A stretch of DNA of 64,000 bases from Providencia burhodogranariea DSM 19968 (GCF_000314855.2 NZ_KB233223.1:695904-759903), one strand, 5' to 3'. Positions 20,501-28,028 are shown, numbered from the stretch's first letter. Notes: generated from the sequence alone by a model not told the origin. Numbers and translations: made by a program.

Positions 20501-23500
20501 TATGAGACGTTCCCTGGCTCCACTATACGTGATGACTGGGGTTTTGAGGTATTACGGCGCTTGGAACGTCGTTTTCGTGATAATAATGATAATTTTTCCT
20601 TCGATTTTTATAATTTCCCTTCAGAGCGAGCTATCAGCGAACTTTCATTTGAATATTTAGCAACGCCAGTAGTTGTTTTATTAGACGACATCCCACGCAC
20701 GATTATCATGCCTTCGCTGTCTGAAGAAGCCAAAGGAAAAATGGCATACAGGTTACAGGGGGGCAATAGTACTTACTACATTAGTATACAAGAAGGTGCA
20801 GTACTTAAGTTAACTCAGGGAAGCAACGTGACTCAATGGGTGTTGGATATACGAACACTAGCTGATACAAAAAATCCACGGTTTGATTCGCATGGTCGTT
20901 TACAAATAGGTCAGGCTCACATTTCATTTTCTGATGATTTTCAGGGCAAGCTAAACTTGCTCAATGATGATGGTGTATTAGCCGTTGATGTGAAAAAGAA
21001 GACAATTACATTGGAAAAACTGAATGTTAATGCCAATCGCTTTAATAATTGGCAGGACTTGCATGAGCATCTAATACAAATTAGTAAAATAGACTCCCAT
21101 CATCAACCATTTATCCCTGTGGAAGGTTATCGTACGCTCGATAGGCAGTGGGTGGGACGTGCTTTCTATGAGGTAGAACGCAGCCGCTTTATTTATACGA
21201 ACGAGCCTGAAGAAGCCGAATTCCTGAGTGATATTCAGCTTGCAAAAGTAGAGGGTGACCAAGCATGGTTTTATCGTGATGATAAAATTTGGCTGGTGGA
21301 TATTACTACTGGTAATGTTTTATTAGAGTATTTGCCATTAAATCGTTCAATGGGGCGCGCTTTTATTAAAGCTATTGCAGATAAACCCAGTGTTGCAATT
21401 ATTCCCACTAAAAGCCGTGTGATCATAGGCAGCAACGATACTTTATATTTTATCGTAGAGTATCAGTATGATTCTGGCCCGGTTAGTTATGTCTGGCAGC
21501 TGACGAAGCAAGCCCAGCAACTGATAGCAATAACAGGTGACGAAAAAGATATACAAGAAATATTGTTATTGGTGGCTAAAGATGACAGATATGCATCGTT
21601 AGCACAATTCAGCTCAGAACTGACTATACCTGCAACTGGAGGTGAACAAATTCACCTACTTGGCCGCCGAAATAATGTTAATTACCATTTATGGGCTAAA
21701 AAATCGGAAGAGACAGGGAATTACCAAGCTTTTCTACGTATGAACCTCACTGATGCACCTGAAGATATTCAACAAGTCTCCGTGGTTGATAGAAATAAGA
21801 CCCGTTACTATTTTTATAGTCCCCAGCTAAAAAAACTTTATTTTCAACCTGATAATGGAATAACCGTCAAAGACGATTCAATGGCTCATGAAATAAAATC
21901 TTCCATCCAGATTTTATTTTTGTTACAGGGGCAATTAATAGCGCAAAGCGAAGATGGGATCCTTTGGGAAATAGGGATACAAGATAAACTTAACCTAATG
22001 GGAGTGACGATAGACTGGTTACTCAAACATCGGCAGGATCTAATAACAGCGTTACGTGAGTTAGCGGAGAGAGAGGATACATTACCCGCCATACGAGTGC
22101 AGGGGCTAACCGATACAGAAAACAAGGTCATTATGACTTGGTATGATGTAGCCGCAGAAGAAATAATACAAGGTGGTGCGGGTATTGATGTTACCCATGA
22201 TATCCATTATCTAGGGCTATCTTCTGATGGTGATCAGGCATGGTTGTATGATAACACTAGTGGGCAGTTATATCGTCAACCTCTTTTACAGGAGAATCTG
22301 TTGACGGTAACCGAGCTGGGGCAAAGTTTGGTAGAAATTCCGCCATCAGAATGTTGGTTAGCAGAGCCATATCGTAGTGTCGTATCCGTAGGTGATAAAC
22401 TTCGATTGACGACGGAGCAAGGCGCTATTTTTTTGTTAGAAAAATCTGCGAGCCCACATGATCAACCGCTATTGATTGCATGGCAAGTGACAGCAGCGAC
22501 GTCAGAAATAGAGCTTGCCGCTGCGGTTGAAAGATTAAGGGGCAACGTCATACTTGCTCCAGCAATTCGTTGGCTTTCTGAAAAAGGGCAAGCCCCAGCC
22601 TGGTATCTAACTGAACAAAAAATACTTTTGCATGCTGAAAATTTGAATGCGGATCATGACTTACGCTATTTGGGGCAAGCTGCGGGAAATATGGGGAGTT
22701 ACATTCATGATCAGTTTACCGGAGAACTTTGGCAAATTAGTGGTTCTAGGTTACCAATCTCCGTTGGTAGCTACCGTTTTATTTTAATTAATGAAAACTT
22801 CCCCTTCAAGGGAGAGTTAGTTCTGCAATATGCATTATCTGACCAAGTATTAAACCGTAAGCTACCGTTATTAGAGGAAACAGATCGTTTAGCGATTACT
22901 AATCATGCTGATGGGGCACATTATTTGTTTGATATTGCAATACTCAACCATTATGAGCAAATTATTCTTGATGATCGAGGTAAGCAGTCCGTTATCTTAC
23001 TTCCAGATCACGGTGAAGATGGTTTTAAGGTCCGACTTCATGGTCAAGACTTGGTATGGCATGTGCCCCAATCAAAGAGCCAGCTGTGGGTAGTCGGTAT
23101 TGAGCAGGCTGGAGAAAGTGGAATGATGTTCAAAATCGGTGATATACCTGAATTACCTGCAAAACAGTTATTACAAAGTATGTCTCGTTTACAAGCCGTC
23201 GGCTCGGCTGATGATGACTGGTTTAAGCTGTCTTTTGCAGAAGGTCACTACCAGCTGAATGAAGTCGAATTGGGTCATATTATGAACCAGTACCAAGAAA
23301 TGGTCGGTACTGATGCTGATAATAACTATCGTGTAGGAGAGCATTTCAGCCACTCGGTCATCACCGATTCTGGTGGCGAGCGCGATACTCTGTCACTGGA
23401 ATATGAAAAGATCAAACCTAGTCAGCTAATGCTACAACGGCAAGGAGATGACTTAGAAATCGCAGTTATAGGTTCAGGTAGGGTTACAATTAAAAATCAG

Positions 23501-23704
23501 TTTAAACAAGGTGAGCATTCGGCAATTGAAACATTGAAGCTGAACAGTGAAGAACAACGGTGGCAGTATTCGCTCACTGATGCAATGTCTTCCTTTAATA
23601 CTGGTGAGATATTTGGGCTGTCGACTACAGGCTCGTTGCTTTCTAAGCACAATCTGAAGATGCCTATTTGTAATATCCACGGTTGCCATAACAATAATCT
23701 TTAA
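14573..23704 (+). CDS. large clostridial-toxin-like glucosyltransferase/C80-protease toxin
   Basis: 3043-residue toxin. Domains seen: TcdB_N-like helical bundle at about 75-170 (YQAILAILDALHN); GT44 glycosyltransferase at about 176-600 with W186, D343, R346, Y357 and DxD D359/D361, in the same spacing as TcdB D270/R273/Y284/D286/D288; second copy of the helical module at 653-745; four repeats of about 63-68 residues at 787-1025; ankyrin-like repeats at about 1072-1245; C80 self-protease at about 1360-1545 with H1435 (GHGRG) and C1482 (LVGCSLA); pore-forming/delivery region with a hydrophobic stretch at about 1782-1832; beta-rich repeats at about 2230-2760; RTX-related motif near 2936-3000. 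No Sec signal and no clostridial CROPs are visible. Function is inferred: endocytosis, protease-released glucosyltransferase, GTPase target. The gene is intact and alone, with no adjacent holin or type I exporter. Confidence 0.88.
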   Translation: MVNLPIKDDTKKQFTLANQQEQASDEKLNFQLINAYSRGNKQSSWQAQRVIPNFSRVWTRDSLVQHAAVPRKLKGSSYQAILAILDALHNSSGTQQIENALILKNQIRHYQEHHASSERNPALIILNQQVDKELFSSPLKDQVIILNVAQQNPQLASQMYQSVFNEALGTHTTRSVDVPENLHFIWQGKFGAIQQDYINAWHQTNPDYRIKVWYDPQALLVHELRKQIEQFAHRGQMLNETGYFEQILQLQNKAYRVISTGIGQQDKTFDQAATEFMINQLGSKKDVLERIRKDNQASYAAFAQKARGSIQLADINTLNLGVVERQYYYQELALRQNLAAASDIVRLEALYQQGGIYIDVDFLPAFKDDLFSHSINKDIARLGRLPNGSDTAVINLVKTQLVLDQLANNFPSRQLREHTEYYQNYIAKFRARSSEHASLIDRMKDEIQQRGQVSSNFFQPLAAQRLSSQGIRIADINGFSNAVIVSPARNSILKVALKQFAKNYEYLEQAGLIDVSKISEIDEKSYQYILASEERDEISSGHGYRSFSNQGFNYRLDGVLPNSRATIYVTGPIALHQAFDRFSIDVIQNPIERSNVIDLQFTEFNQYTEEEIKHSWLADNNLKIIDLFSDVIASGKSLFGNISQNSKLKDMADSWSELCKVSGSQLVGQVLILREQLQNYLLKYQYDNAINTQKTFLELQILNQQIDESLFERRELPESEIMQLAKKHPKQAARIYQSIFNEAQLQGAPVILSGGVVERGFHIVIQHPEWFNRQDKRALLDCFLARFTAERLLKLPESIFTNITRQQAENYFSKVLPDTLNDNEFLAYLKIHSGVYRQLSASVDVSPLLSRYSQFSSAQRKQVPPEALLSLATRQAQSFFNGMNDDDFIDYVKQHQPSYQHLVEHIGWNPLWPRSTKFSLEQQIQVPPEALLLIAPKELKIFFSALSTGDLIAYVKKHRRSYGKFVKRLGSNPLLSHLESFSTAQRIDLPTEALQGITFKQARLFFTGIDSDLITAAYLEQYQQGVSTLDSRTILTLLAAVINNPSRKTLLMTMEAIPAESHQSDNQVNAFVLNALLGHAVRLKDKEFVKLLIEHTQADVQSPLVIPNTSKAIEILVSELPWSINESPLFLAIKTQQIDLVKLLLEHQPLSNNDRFEWLRAAINNHDNATLRLLLDAGINSSSNRKIGGHGMRQTALTEAVGSGDITLVNTLLRYGVQDEGGALLLAISHNDIALVERFFEVSLYQHLSNKENIALYKQASEDAKSKQILLAKRYKDSDDISERAIIRDAFERSKNISVIISAQEKGLKRQISTKEYELLYAVKPKPIDNNVLDSIASFDEKLVNYWDEPLISPQKEDHQTRFDGQLIIQLENDAVVRESAIRLVGKHPKTSALIQLDRQGNFRVWHLNDQGGWVDGFPEKLTTNGSLRWQIVGHGRGSDEMELSHQMLGGRSAETLQKQLIEFSSVFGISTSPERISLVGCSLAGQDQKNSYLHQFVSFLTKNDLYPSSVAAYTTKVMINEDNQKRLTQIGEKVTMSRDNGEWVIERIPGKNDSSVSQRKLLDALDQGLGFELGMAQLYLKNQLSDTEWLPVFQTLKEDASQEGLYSLEFINKEDPTESKILIINDSRIANFIHGYDRHLISLKTHINMMKGRVRQRSGTVPEATGVHGLNTAFIIQTLFNKHSRDGIEDDALPENLRTALKLHSYTNGAQMGWGTVEDTFRYVRLWKDLSNESQSLGRTLKVLSRASPVGDLGLNLLSIGLNGYELAYAQNDAQRAEYGTQLAFDLAGLVDVVIGLGANSIGATTVAGFAGSLGVPLAGLGIGISALVQGTQVHIEKTKAVGRYFAHLDEGYQKGGYDLAEVKGEDGTVVKLWKNTPGIVISTLDLRNHKLIFGNTWIYKTYIYGLGSGYTNHITWLTPKSVNKAGKHKVSNPKERVINIREGIGHAAAIVPSVLSSNIPLVLPDTPQYYMDYSYETFPGSTIRDDWGFEVLRRLERRFRDNNDNFSFDFYNFPSERAISELSFEYLATPVVVLLDDIPRTIIMPSLSEEAKGKMAYRLQGGNSTYYISIQEGAVLKLTQGSNVTQWVLDIRTLADTKNPRFDSHGRLQIGQAHISFSDDFQGKLNLLNDDGVLAVDVKKKTITLEKLNVNANRFNNWQDLHEHLIQISKIDSHHQPFIPVEGYRTLDRQWVGRAFYEVERSRFIYTNEPEEAEFLSDIQLAKVEGDQAWFYRDDKIWLVDITTGNVLLEYLPLNRSMGRAFIKAIADKPSVAIIPTKSRVIIGSNDTLYFIVEYQYDSGPVSYVWQLTKQAQQLIAITGDEKDIQEILLLVAKDDRYASLAQFSSELTIPATGGEQIHLLGRRNNVNYHLWAKKSEETGNYQAFLRMNLTDAPEDIQQVSVVDRNKTRYYFYSPQLKKLYFQPDNGITVKDDSMAHEIKSSIQILFLLQGQLIAQSEDGILWEIGIQDKLNLMGVTIDWLLKHRQDLITALRELAEREDTLPAIRVQGLTDTENKVIMTWYDVAAEEIIQGGAGIDVTHDIHYLGLSSDGDQAWLYDNTSGQLYRQPLLQENLLTVTELGQSLVEIPPSECWLAEPYRSVVSVGDKLRLTTEQGAIFLLEKSASPHDQPLLIAWQVTAATSEIELAAAVERLRGNVILAPAIRWLSEKGQAPAWYLTEQKILLHAENLNADHDLRYLGQAAGNMGSYIHDQFTGELWQISGSRLPISVGSYRFILINENFPFKGELVLQYALSDQVLNRKLPLLEETDRLAITNHADGAHYLFDIAILNHYEQIILDDRGKQSVILLPDHGEDGFKVRLHGQDLVWHVPQSKSQLWVVGIEQAGESGMMFKIGDIPELPAKQLLQSMSRLQAVGSADDDWFKLSFAEGHYQLNEVELGHIMNQYQEMVGTDADNNYRVGEHFSHSVITDSGGERDTLSLEYEKIKPSQLMLQRQGDDLEIAVIGSGRVTIKNQFKQGEHSAIETLKLNSEEQRWQYSLTDAMSSFNTGEIFGLSTTGSLLSKHNLKMPICNIHGCHNNNL
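16931..17647 (+). repeat. in-gene tandem repeats of about 63 codons
   Basis: Four consecutive units, the last one partial, begin with F[ST]xxQR-xxxPxEAL and continue with QAxxFF-xxxxDxxxYxKxHxxxY. Anchoring on the LP/VP dipeptide, spacings are 204, 189 and 189 bp (68, 63 and 63 codons). Divergence at protein level is substantial, so the array is old rather than a recent slip. I do not recognise it as a named repeat family. Confidence 0.8.
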
Positions 23705-23817
23705 ATAAGTGAACTGGCTGCTGTACTTAATCTTAATTTGGCTTAAGTGATTTTGAGTATATGAAGAGATAACTGGTTTTCATACTTAAAGTGACTCGTT
23801 GTTGATTACCTTAATTT

Positions 23818-23864
23818 GCCCTAGTTTCATATTTATGTATGCCCCTAGGGCATTTATTTATTTG
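23818..23864 (+). terminator. hairpin after the toxin gene, also a repeat copy
   Basis: A perfect 7-bp stem GCCCTAG / CTAGGGC encloses a second short arm pair (CATA / TATG) and is followed by T-rich sequence (ATTTATTTATTTG), which could end toxin transcription. The same nested hairpin recurs near 28.3 kb. Confidence 0.55.
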
Positions 23865-24075
23865 TCGCTTTCTTACAATACGCGTTATTTCAAGTAGACA
23901 GATACTTGTAAGGTAACAACGAGGATCAGTTTTGTTGAACAGATTTATTTTACATAAAATCATATTATTAGTAGCTGCTCTCCATCAAAAACAGTAAGGC
24001 ATTAACGAGTAACCGCCAAGTATGAATACTCTATCGTCTAATGAATGCATATTTATTGTATACGTTAGATTATTT
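23865..24075. other. intergenic region between toxin and the convergent 395-residue gene
   Basis: Noncoding. A stretch TTATTTCAAGTAGACAGATACTTG near 23.89 kb resembles an end of the dispersed TTCAAG repeat family. No gene or clear additional terminator is seen. Confidence 0.3.
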
Positions 24076-25263
24076 CTAAATATTGCGAGCCATTGCAAGT
24101 TGCTCATCACTACATAGCTGTATCCAATATTTAAGTGTTTGTTGGATCATTTTAACTTGATCGCCAATGCGGTTAATTTCTTCAATTTCATCTTCAGTTA
24201 AGTCACGAGGAGGGAAATCATTAAACATTGTGTCCAAATAGCTATAATCGATCCCGTATCCAGGAAAGCTCCACCAAACTTGTCCTGCGCCTACACCATC
24301 TGCACCATTTCCTTGCCACGGTTTTACCCCTGGTGTTTCTGCAACAATCCAATCAACCATACTGCCATCAATACCCGCAATCTCTTTAATGGTGGCTAAA
24401 TCTGATGTTAATATTTTTGTGAATTCTTCGGTAGTAATCTCTCCTTTAGAGCTCAATACACTGATTATCGATAATTTAAAAAATGGGCTTACATCTTTGC
24501 TTGGTCCTGTTATCGGAGGCAGGTCTTTGTTTGCAGAACCATTAAATCCATCCATAAAACCATCTGGATTTGTCCAAAAAGTATCAGCAAATGATTTTTG
24601 ATATGCATAGAATTCGCTTTTGTAATTTGTTTCTATTTCATTAGCAACTTTAAATGCCAGTGAGTTTTTATCATCTTTCAACGCAAGCTGATAGATGTCC
24701 ATCATGAATTTACCGAGATCTTTAGGAGTCACTTGGCTCATAGGGCCATGGGTGCCAGAACCTGCATCCTCAAGAAAGTATCCCGCTAACTTTTTCATGT
24801 CATCTGGCAATACACCGCGCAACATCATATCCATAACTATGATTTGTACGAGGTCTTCAAATTTAGTACTTGAAACGCCTTCTTTAAAGATACTTTCAGC
24901 CATCATCTCTAACATGGGGTTAAGTACAGATTTACCCCCTACAGTCCATGCATAGATAGACTCCAGCTGAAGAGCATATTGATCGATACTGTCCTTAAGA
25001 AGCAGGGTAATCGCATCTTCAGGGTTAGCATTTTGACTGATCATTTGAACGGTGATTTGTTTTTGATGGGTAGCTACCGCCAAAAGTGTTTCAAGTGAAC
25101 TATTAGCTTTATCTGAATGAATGCCATTAGTCAGCATTTTATCTATATTAGTAGCCGAGTTTTTCAATGCATTGAATGGTTTTTCAGCTTCTTTTTCCGT
25201 TGTTGGAGTATTGTAACTGGTATAGGTGCTTGAGAATGGCGTGTAAATATTGCTTATTGGCAT
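24076..25263 (-). CDS. unrecognised 395-residue protein
   Basis: I do not recognise this protein. It is hydrophilic, lacks a signal peptide and membrane segments, and begins with a Ser/Thr/Tyr-rich stretch (MPISNIYTPFSSTYTSY) of the composition often seen at type III secretion N-termini. The middle is helical (residues about 60-230). A Gly/Trp-rich segment follows (PWQGNGADG, VWWSFPGYGIDYSYL), and the protein ends in an amphipathic helix (VKMIQQTLKYWIQLC). Such a terminal helix recalls hydrophilic type III translocators, but that is weak inference. It is convergent with the toxin and lies in the same inserted segment. The ribosome-binding site (AGAGGA) is unusually far, about 13 nt, from the ATG. 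Confidence 0.7.
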   Translation of the reverse strand: MPISNIYTPFSSTYTSYNTPTTEKEAEKPFNALKNSATNIDKMLTNGIHSDKANSSLETLLAVATHQKQITVQMISQNANPEDAITLLLKDSIDQYALQLESIYAWTVGGKSVLNPMLEMMAESIFKEGVSSTKFEDLVQIIVMDMMLRGVLPDDMKKLAGYFLEDAGSGTHGPMSQVTPKDLGKFMMDIYQLALKDDKNSLAFKVANEIETNYKSEFYAYQKSFADTFWTNPDGFMDGFNGSANKDLPPITGPSKDVSPFFKLSIISVLSSKGEITTEEFTKILTSDLATIKEIAGIDGSMVDWIVAETPGVKPWQGNGADGVGAGQVWWSFPGYGIDYSYLDTMFNDFPPRDLTEDEIEEINRIGDQVKMIQQTLKYWIQLCSDEQLAMARNI

Positions 25264-25827
25264 TTATTTGATTTATCCTCTTTTATGGTGTTTTAATTTA
25301 AGATTATAATTTTAAATTAAGTGGTGTTTCTGTTTAAAATAAAAGTCAATTAAATTGATGCATAGTTTTTAGAAAACGCCTAAGCGCTATAAAAATAATA
25401 AGAGATTAAATAATGTTAATTTTTTTAGATAAATAATCGAAGTGATTTAATCTGATTTAATTTGAATCATTGTGAAAAATTCAAAATGATTCTATATTTA
25501 TCATTGAGATACATTCAAAAATCGTCAGAATTTTATATTTTTAATATCTGAAAATGTTCATAAATTTTATCTTGACCCTACATCAGGTTGTCTCTGTTTT
25601 AGTATGCAAGTTCAGTTTCGTCTTAATTATATATTCAATCATTTAACTCTTTCTTTAATGAGGATTAACTTGCTTAAGAGTTGGTGAGGAGCTGAGCTGT
25701 TTTGAGTATGTTTAGCTTAAGTCTTGAAGGCTTAATAATTTTTGATTGTGTTACTCCCCATCTTTACGACAGAATTAACCCAGAATATGCCGTATATTCG
25801 AGCCAATTTTATTAAGTGAGTTTTAGT
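25264..25827. promoter_or_regulatory. AT-rich divergent region, 395-residue gene / yqcC
   Basis: About 560 noncoding bases at the right border of the inserted segment. On the 395-residue gene side there is a perfect 8-bp inverted repeat GAATCATT / AATGATTC with a 13-nt spacer (25464-25492) and two GATTTAA direct repeats 10 bp apart (25444, 25454), the second within GATTTAATTT, which also occurs before the toxin. The yqcC half has more average composition. No integrase remnant or attachment repeat was seen. Confidence 0.4.
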
Positions 25828-26163
25828 ATGAATATTGAACAACGCATAATTGAAAAACTTCGTCATATTGAAGATGAAATGAGAGCGAAAGCATTATGGA
25901 ATGAATTAGCACCCAGTCCAGAAGCTTTTGAAAGCACCGAACCTTTTTCGCTCGATACCATGGAAGCAGTAGAGTGGCTACAATGGATTTTAATTCCGCG
26001 TTTGTATGAGCTTATTGAGAACGATGCTGTTTTACCGGGTGCTTTTGCTATCGCACCATATTTTGAAGAAACCTACAAGAACGATGATGAAGAGCAATAT
26101 CGTTTATTGTTAGTTCATTTACGTGAGTTAGATGATTTTTTTAGCACTCAATCTACTAGGTAA
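25828..26163 (+). CDS. yqcC: YqcC family protein
   Basis: Small cytoplasmic protein (111 residues; E. coli YqcC 109) of unknown function, conserved next to truC. The core PFSLDTMEAVEWLQWILIPR, followed by LPGAFAIAPYFEE, matches the E. coli protein closely. The ATG preceded by AAGTGAG at 7 nt was chosen over a GTG four codons upstream. It ends 7 nt before truC, indicating cotranscription. Confidence 0.92.
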   Translation: MNIEQRIIEKLRHIEDEMRAKALWNELAPSPEAFESTEPFSLDTMEAVEWLQWILIPRLYELIENDAVLPGAFAIAPYFEETYKNDDEEQYRLLLVHLRELDDFFSTQSTR

Positions 26164-26170
26164 CTCATTG

Positions 26171-26929
26171 ATGTTAGATATTATTTATCAAGATGACTAT
26201 CTCGTGGCTGTAAATAAGCCTGCGGGAATGTTAGTACATCGTAGTTGGCTCGACAGCAAAGAAACCGTATTTGTGATGCAAACATTACGCGACCAGATAG
26301 GTAAGTTTGTTTATCCAATCCATCGTCTTGATAGACCAACATCCGGTATTTTGTTGTTTGCTTTATCAAGTGATGTCGCAAGGTTACTTGCTGCTCAATT
26401 TGAAAATCATCAAGTCGAAAAAACCTATCATGCGGTCGTGAGAGGCTATGTGGAAGAAACGCAAACTATTGATTATCCACTGCTTGAGGAATTGGATAAA
26501 ATTGCGGACAAACATGCAACACGCGAACCAGTACTGCAAGAATGTGTCACCCATTGCAAACCTATTGCACAAGTTGAATGCGATGTTGCGATCGGTCGTT
26601 ACCCAACCGCGCGTTTTAGTCTATTAGAACTTAAGCCAGAAACTGGGCGTAAGCACCAGCTAAGACGTCACATGTCACATATTCGTCATCCCATTATCGG
26701 TGATAGCAAACATGGGGATTTACGTCAAAACCGTGGAGTCAGCCAAAATTTTGGGGTTTCACGGCTTATGCTACATGCAAGCCAACTCATTTTAAGCCAT
26801 CCAATAACTGGAGAGAGATTGTCACTTGTTGCTAAATGGGATGAGCCATGGCAGAAAATAATTAACCAATTTGATTGGCAAAAAATAGCATATGGACTGG
26901 ATATTGATGTGATGAGTTCAGCACTATAA
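26171..26929 (+). CDS. truC: tRNA pseudouridine(65) synthase TruC
   Basis: RluA-type pseudouridine synthase that modifies U65 in the T-stem of tRNA-Ile1 and tRNA-Asp. The catalytic aspartate is in the HRLDRPTSGILL motif; the second family block KPETGRKHQLRRHM and third RLMLHASQL are present. It is 252 residues (E. coli 260). The ATG beginning MLDIIYQDDYLVAVNKP matches the E. coli start; an in-frame upstream start would overlap yqcC and is less likely. Confidence 0.95.
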   Translation: MLDIIYQDDYLVAVNKPAGMLVHRSWLDSKETVFVMQTLRDQIGKFVYPIHRLDRPTSGILLFALSSDVARLLAAQFENHQVEKTYHAVVRGYVEETQTIDYPLLEELDKIADKHATREPVLQECVTHCKPIAQVECDVAIGRYPTARFSLLELKPETGRKHQLRRHMSHIRHPIIGDSKHGDLRQNRGVSQNFGVSRLMLHASQLILSHPITGERLSLVAKWDEPWQKIINQFDWQKIAYGLDIDVMSSAL

Positions 26930-27120
26930 ATAACGGGTTAAACTTAATAGAAGTCACATAGTATATGTTTTTGATATACCTTAAATAATTTAAATTGCAG
27001 CTAGGCGAAAAAGGTATGAGTATAACCAGCAAAACTGCAACTTTAAGTATGACAGGTATAGAGTTTTTTACTGAGTTCATCGAGCAACTTAAATTATTTT
27101 GTCCATAAATGGGGGAGTTC

Positions 27121-27573
27121 ATGTCAAAAATTGGTGTTTTTGTTGGTACAGTCTATGGAAATTCGTTGGCTGTAGCTGAATCAGCTCAGGATATTTTGGC
27201 TCAATTAGGCTACGAAGTGGCTATTTTTGATGAGCCGACACTCAGTGATTGGCAGCAATATAATAATGGTGAAGATATTGCATTAATTATTACGTCATCA
27301 ACAGGACAAGGTGATTTTCCCGATACAATAGCGCCACTTTTTTTTGAGATTCAAGATGTGGTGGGATATCAGCCAGAACTTCGTTATGGTTTGATAGCGC
27401 TAGGTGACAGTAGCTATGATAATTTTTGCCATGCAGGAAAGCGCTTCGATGAATTATTGGCTGAGCAATCAGCGACTCGTATTGGTGATATTCTATTCAT
27501 TGATGCGATGGAGGAAGGTGTACCTGAAGAATTTGCAAAGCCTTGGATCCAATCTTGGGCTGAATTGCTATAA
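27121..27573 (+). CDS. yqcA: flavodoxin YqcA
   Basis: Short-chain FMN flavodoxin of the MioC/YqcA type, 150 residues (E. coli 149). The FMN-phosphate loop is GTVYGNSLAVAE and the isoalloxazine-side loops include SSTGQGDFPD and ALGDSSYDNFCHAGKRFDE. The physiological electron partner is not established. The inner ATG, giving MSKIGVFVGT as in E. coli, was preferred over an ATG four codons upstream; GGGGAG lies just before it. It follows yqcC-truC after a 190-bp gap. Confidence 0.93.
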   Translation: MSKIGVFVGTVYGNSLAVAESAQDILAQLGYEVAIFDEPTLSDWQQYNNGEDIALIITSSTGQGDFPDTIAPLFFEIQDVVGYQPELRYGLIALGDSSYDNFCHAGKRFDELLAEQSATRIGDILFIDAMEEGVPEEFAKPWIQSWAELL

Positions 27574-27641
27574 ATTTCTGCACCGTGAAACCAATTCGCG
27601 GTGCAGCAATAAGATTTGAGCCTGGTCTGAACGCATTGGAA

Positions 27642-28028
27642 TTACTTGCGAGTCAGTTTTTCGAGATCAGCTTCTATTTCTGCAATTTTATTGGAAACTA
27701 CATGCTCAAGATGGCGAAGGTCATCTAAAATCTTATTTTTCAAATCAATATCTGCGTGATCACTTTGGCAAATTTGATCTAGTTCTTCAATCGCATAGCG
27801 CAAGTTTGAGTTGATTTCATTAATTTCTTTAAAATTATTGCTACCATCTGCCGCAGCCACGGTTTTACGCTGGCGTGGGTATTTAAATTTAACGCTTTTA
27901 GCGAAAAATTCGCCTTTATCTTTACGAAAATAGATCTTTAAAATATCGTTATTCGCTTCTTGGCGCAGCGTATAACGATCAATATCTTGTGGATTGCTAA
28001 TACCTAAACTTTTCAGATTATCGTACAT
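27642..28028 (-). CDS. yaeH: DUF3461 protein YaeH
   Basis: Conserved 128-residue protein of unknown function, same length as E. coli YaeH and near-identical over [23 protein letters not shown] and [16 protein letters not shown]. The C-terminal half is charged and probably coiled-coil ([20 protein letters not shown]). As in E. coli it lies near dapD. Its junction with yqcA joins two E. coli regions that are far apart. Confidence 0.93.
   Translation of the reverse strand: MYDNLKSLGISNPQDIDRYTLRQEANNDILKIYFRKDKGEFFAKSVKFKYPRQRKTVAAADGSNNFKEINEINSNLRYAIEELDQICQSDHADIDLKNKILDDLRHLEHVVSNKIAEIEADLEKLTRK

Noticed and set aside
14573-23704. Toxin as a lymphostatin (LifA/Efa1/ToxB)
   Set aside because: Size and DxD glycosyltransferase fit, but the protease motif is C80 (GHGRG and LVGCSLA) and the N-terminal bundle and delivery region resemble TcdB; lymphostatins carry a C58-type protease.
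24076-25263. Firm assignment as an IpaD/EspA-type translocator
   Set aside because: Only the helical C-terminus suggests it; no sequence signature or linked secretion genes are present in the window.
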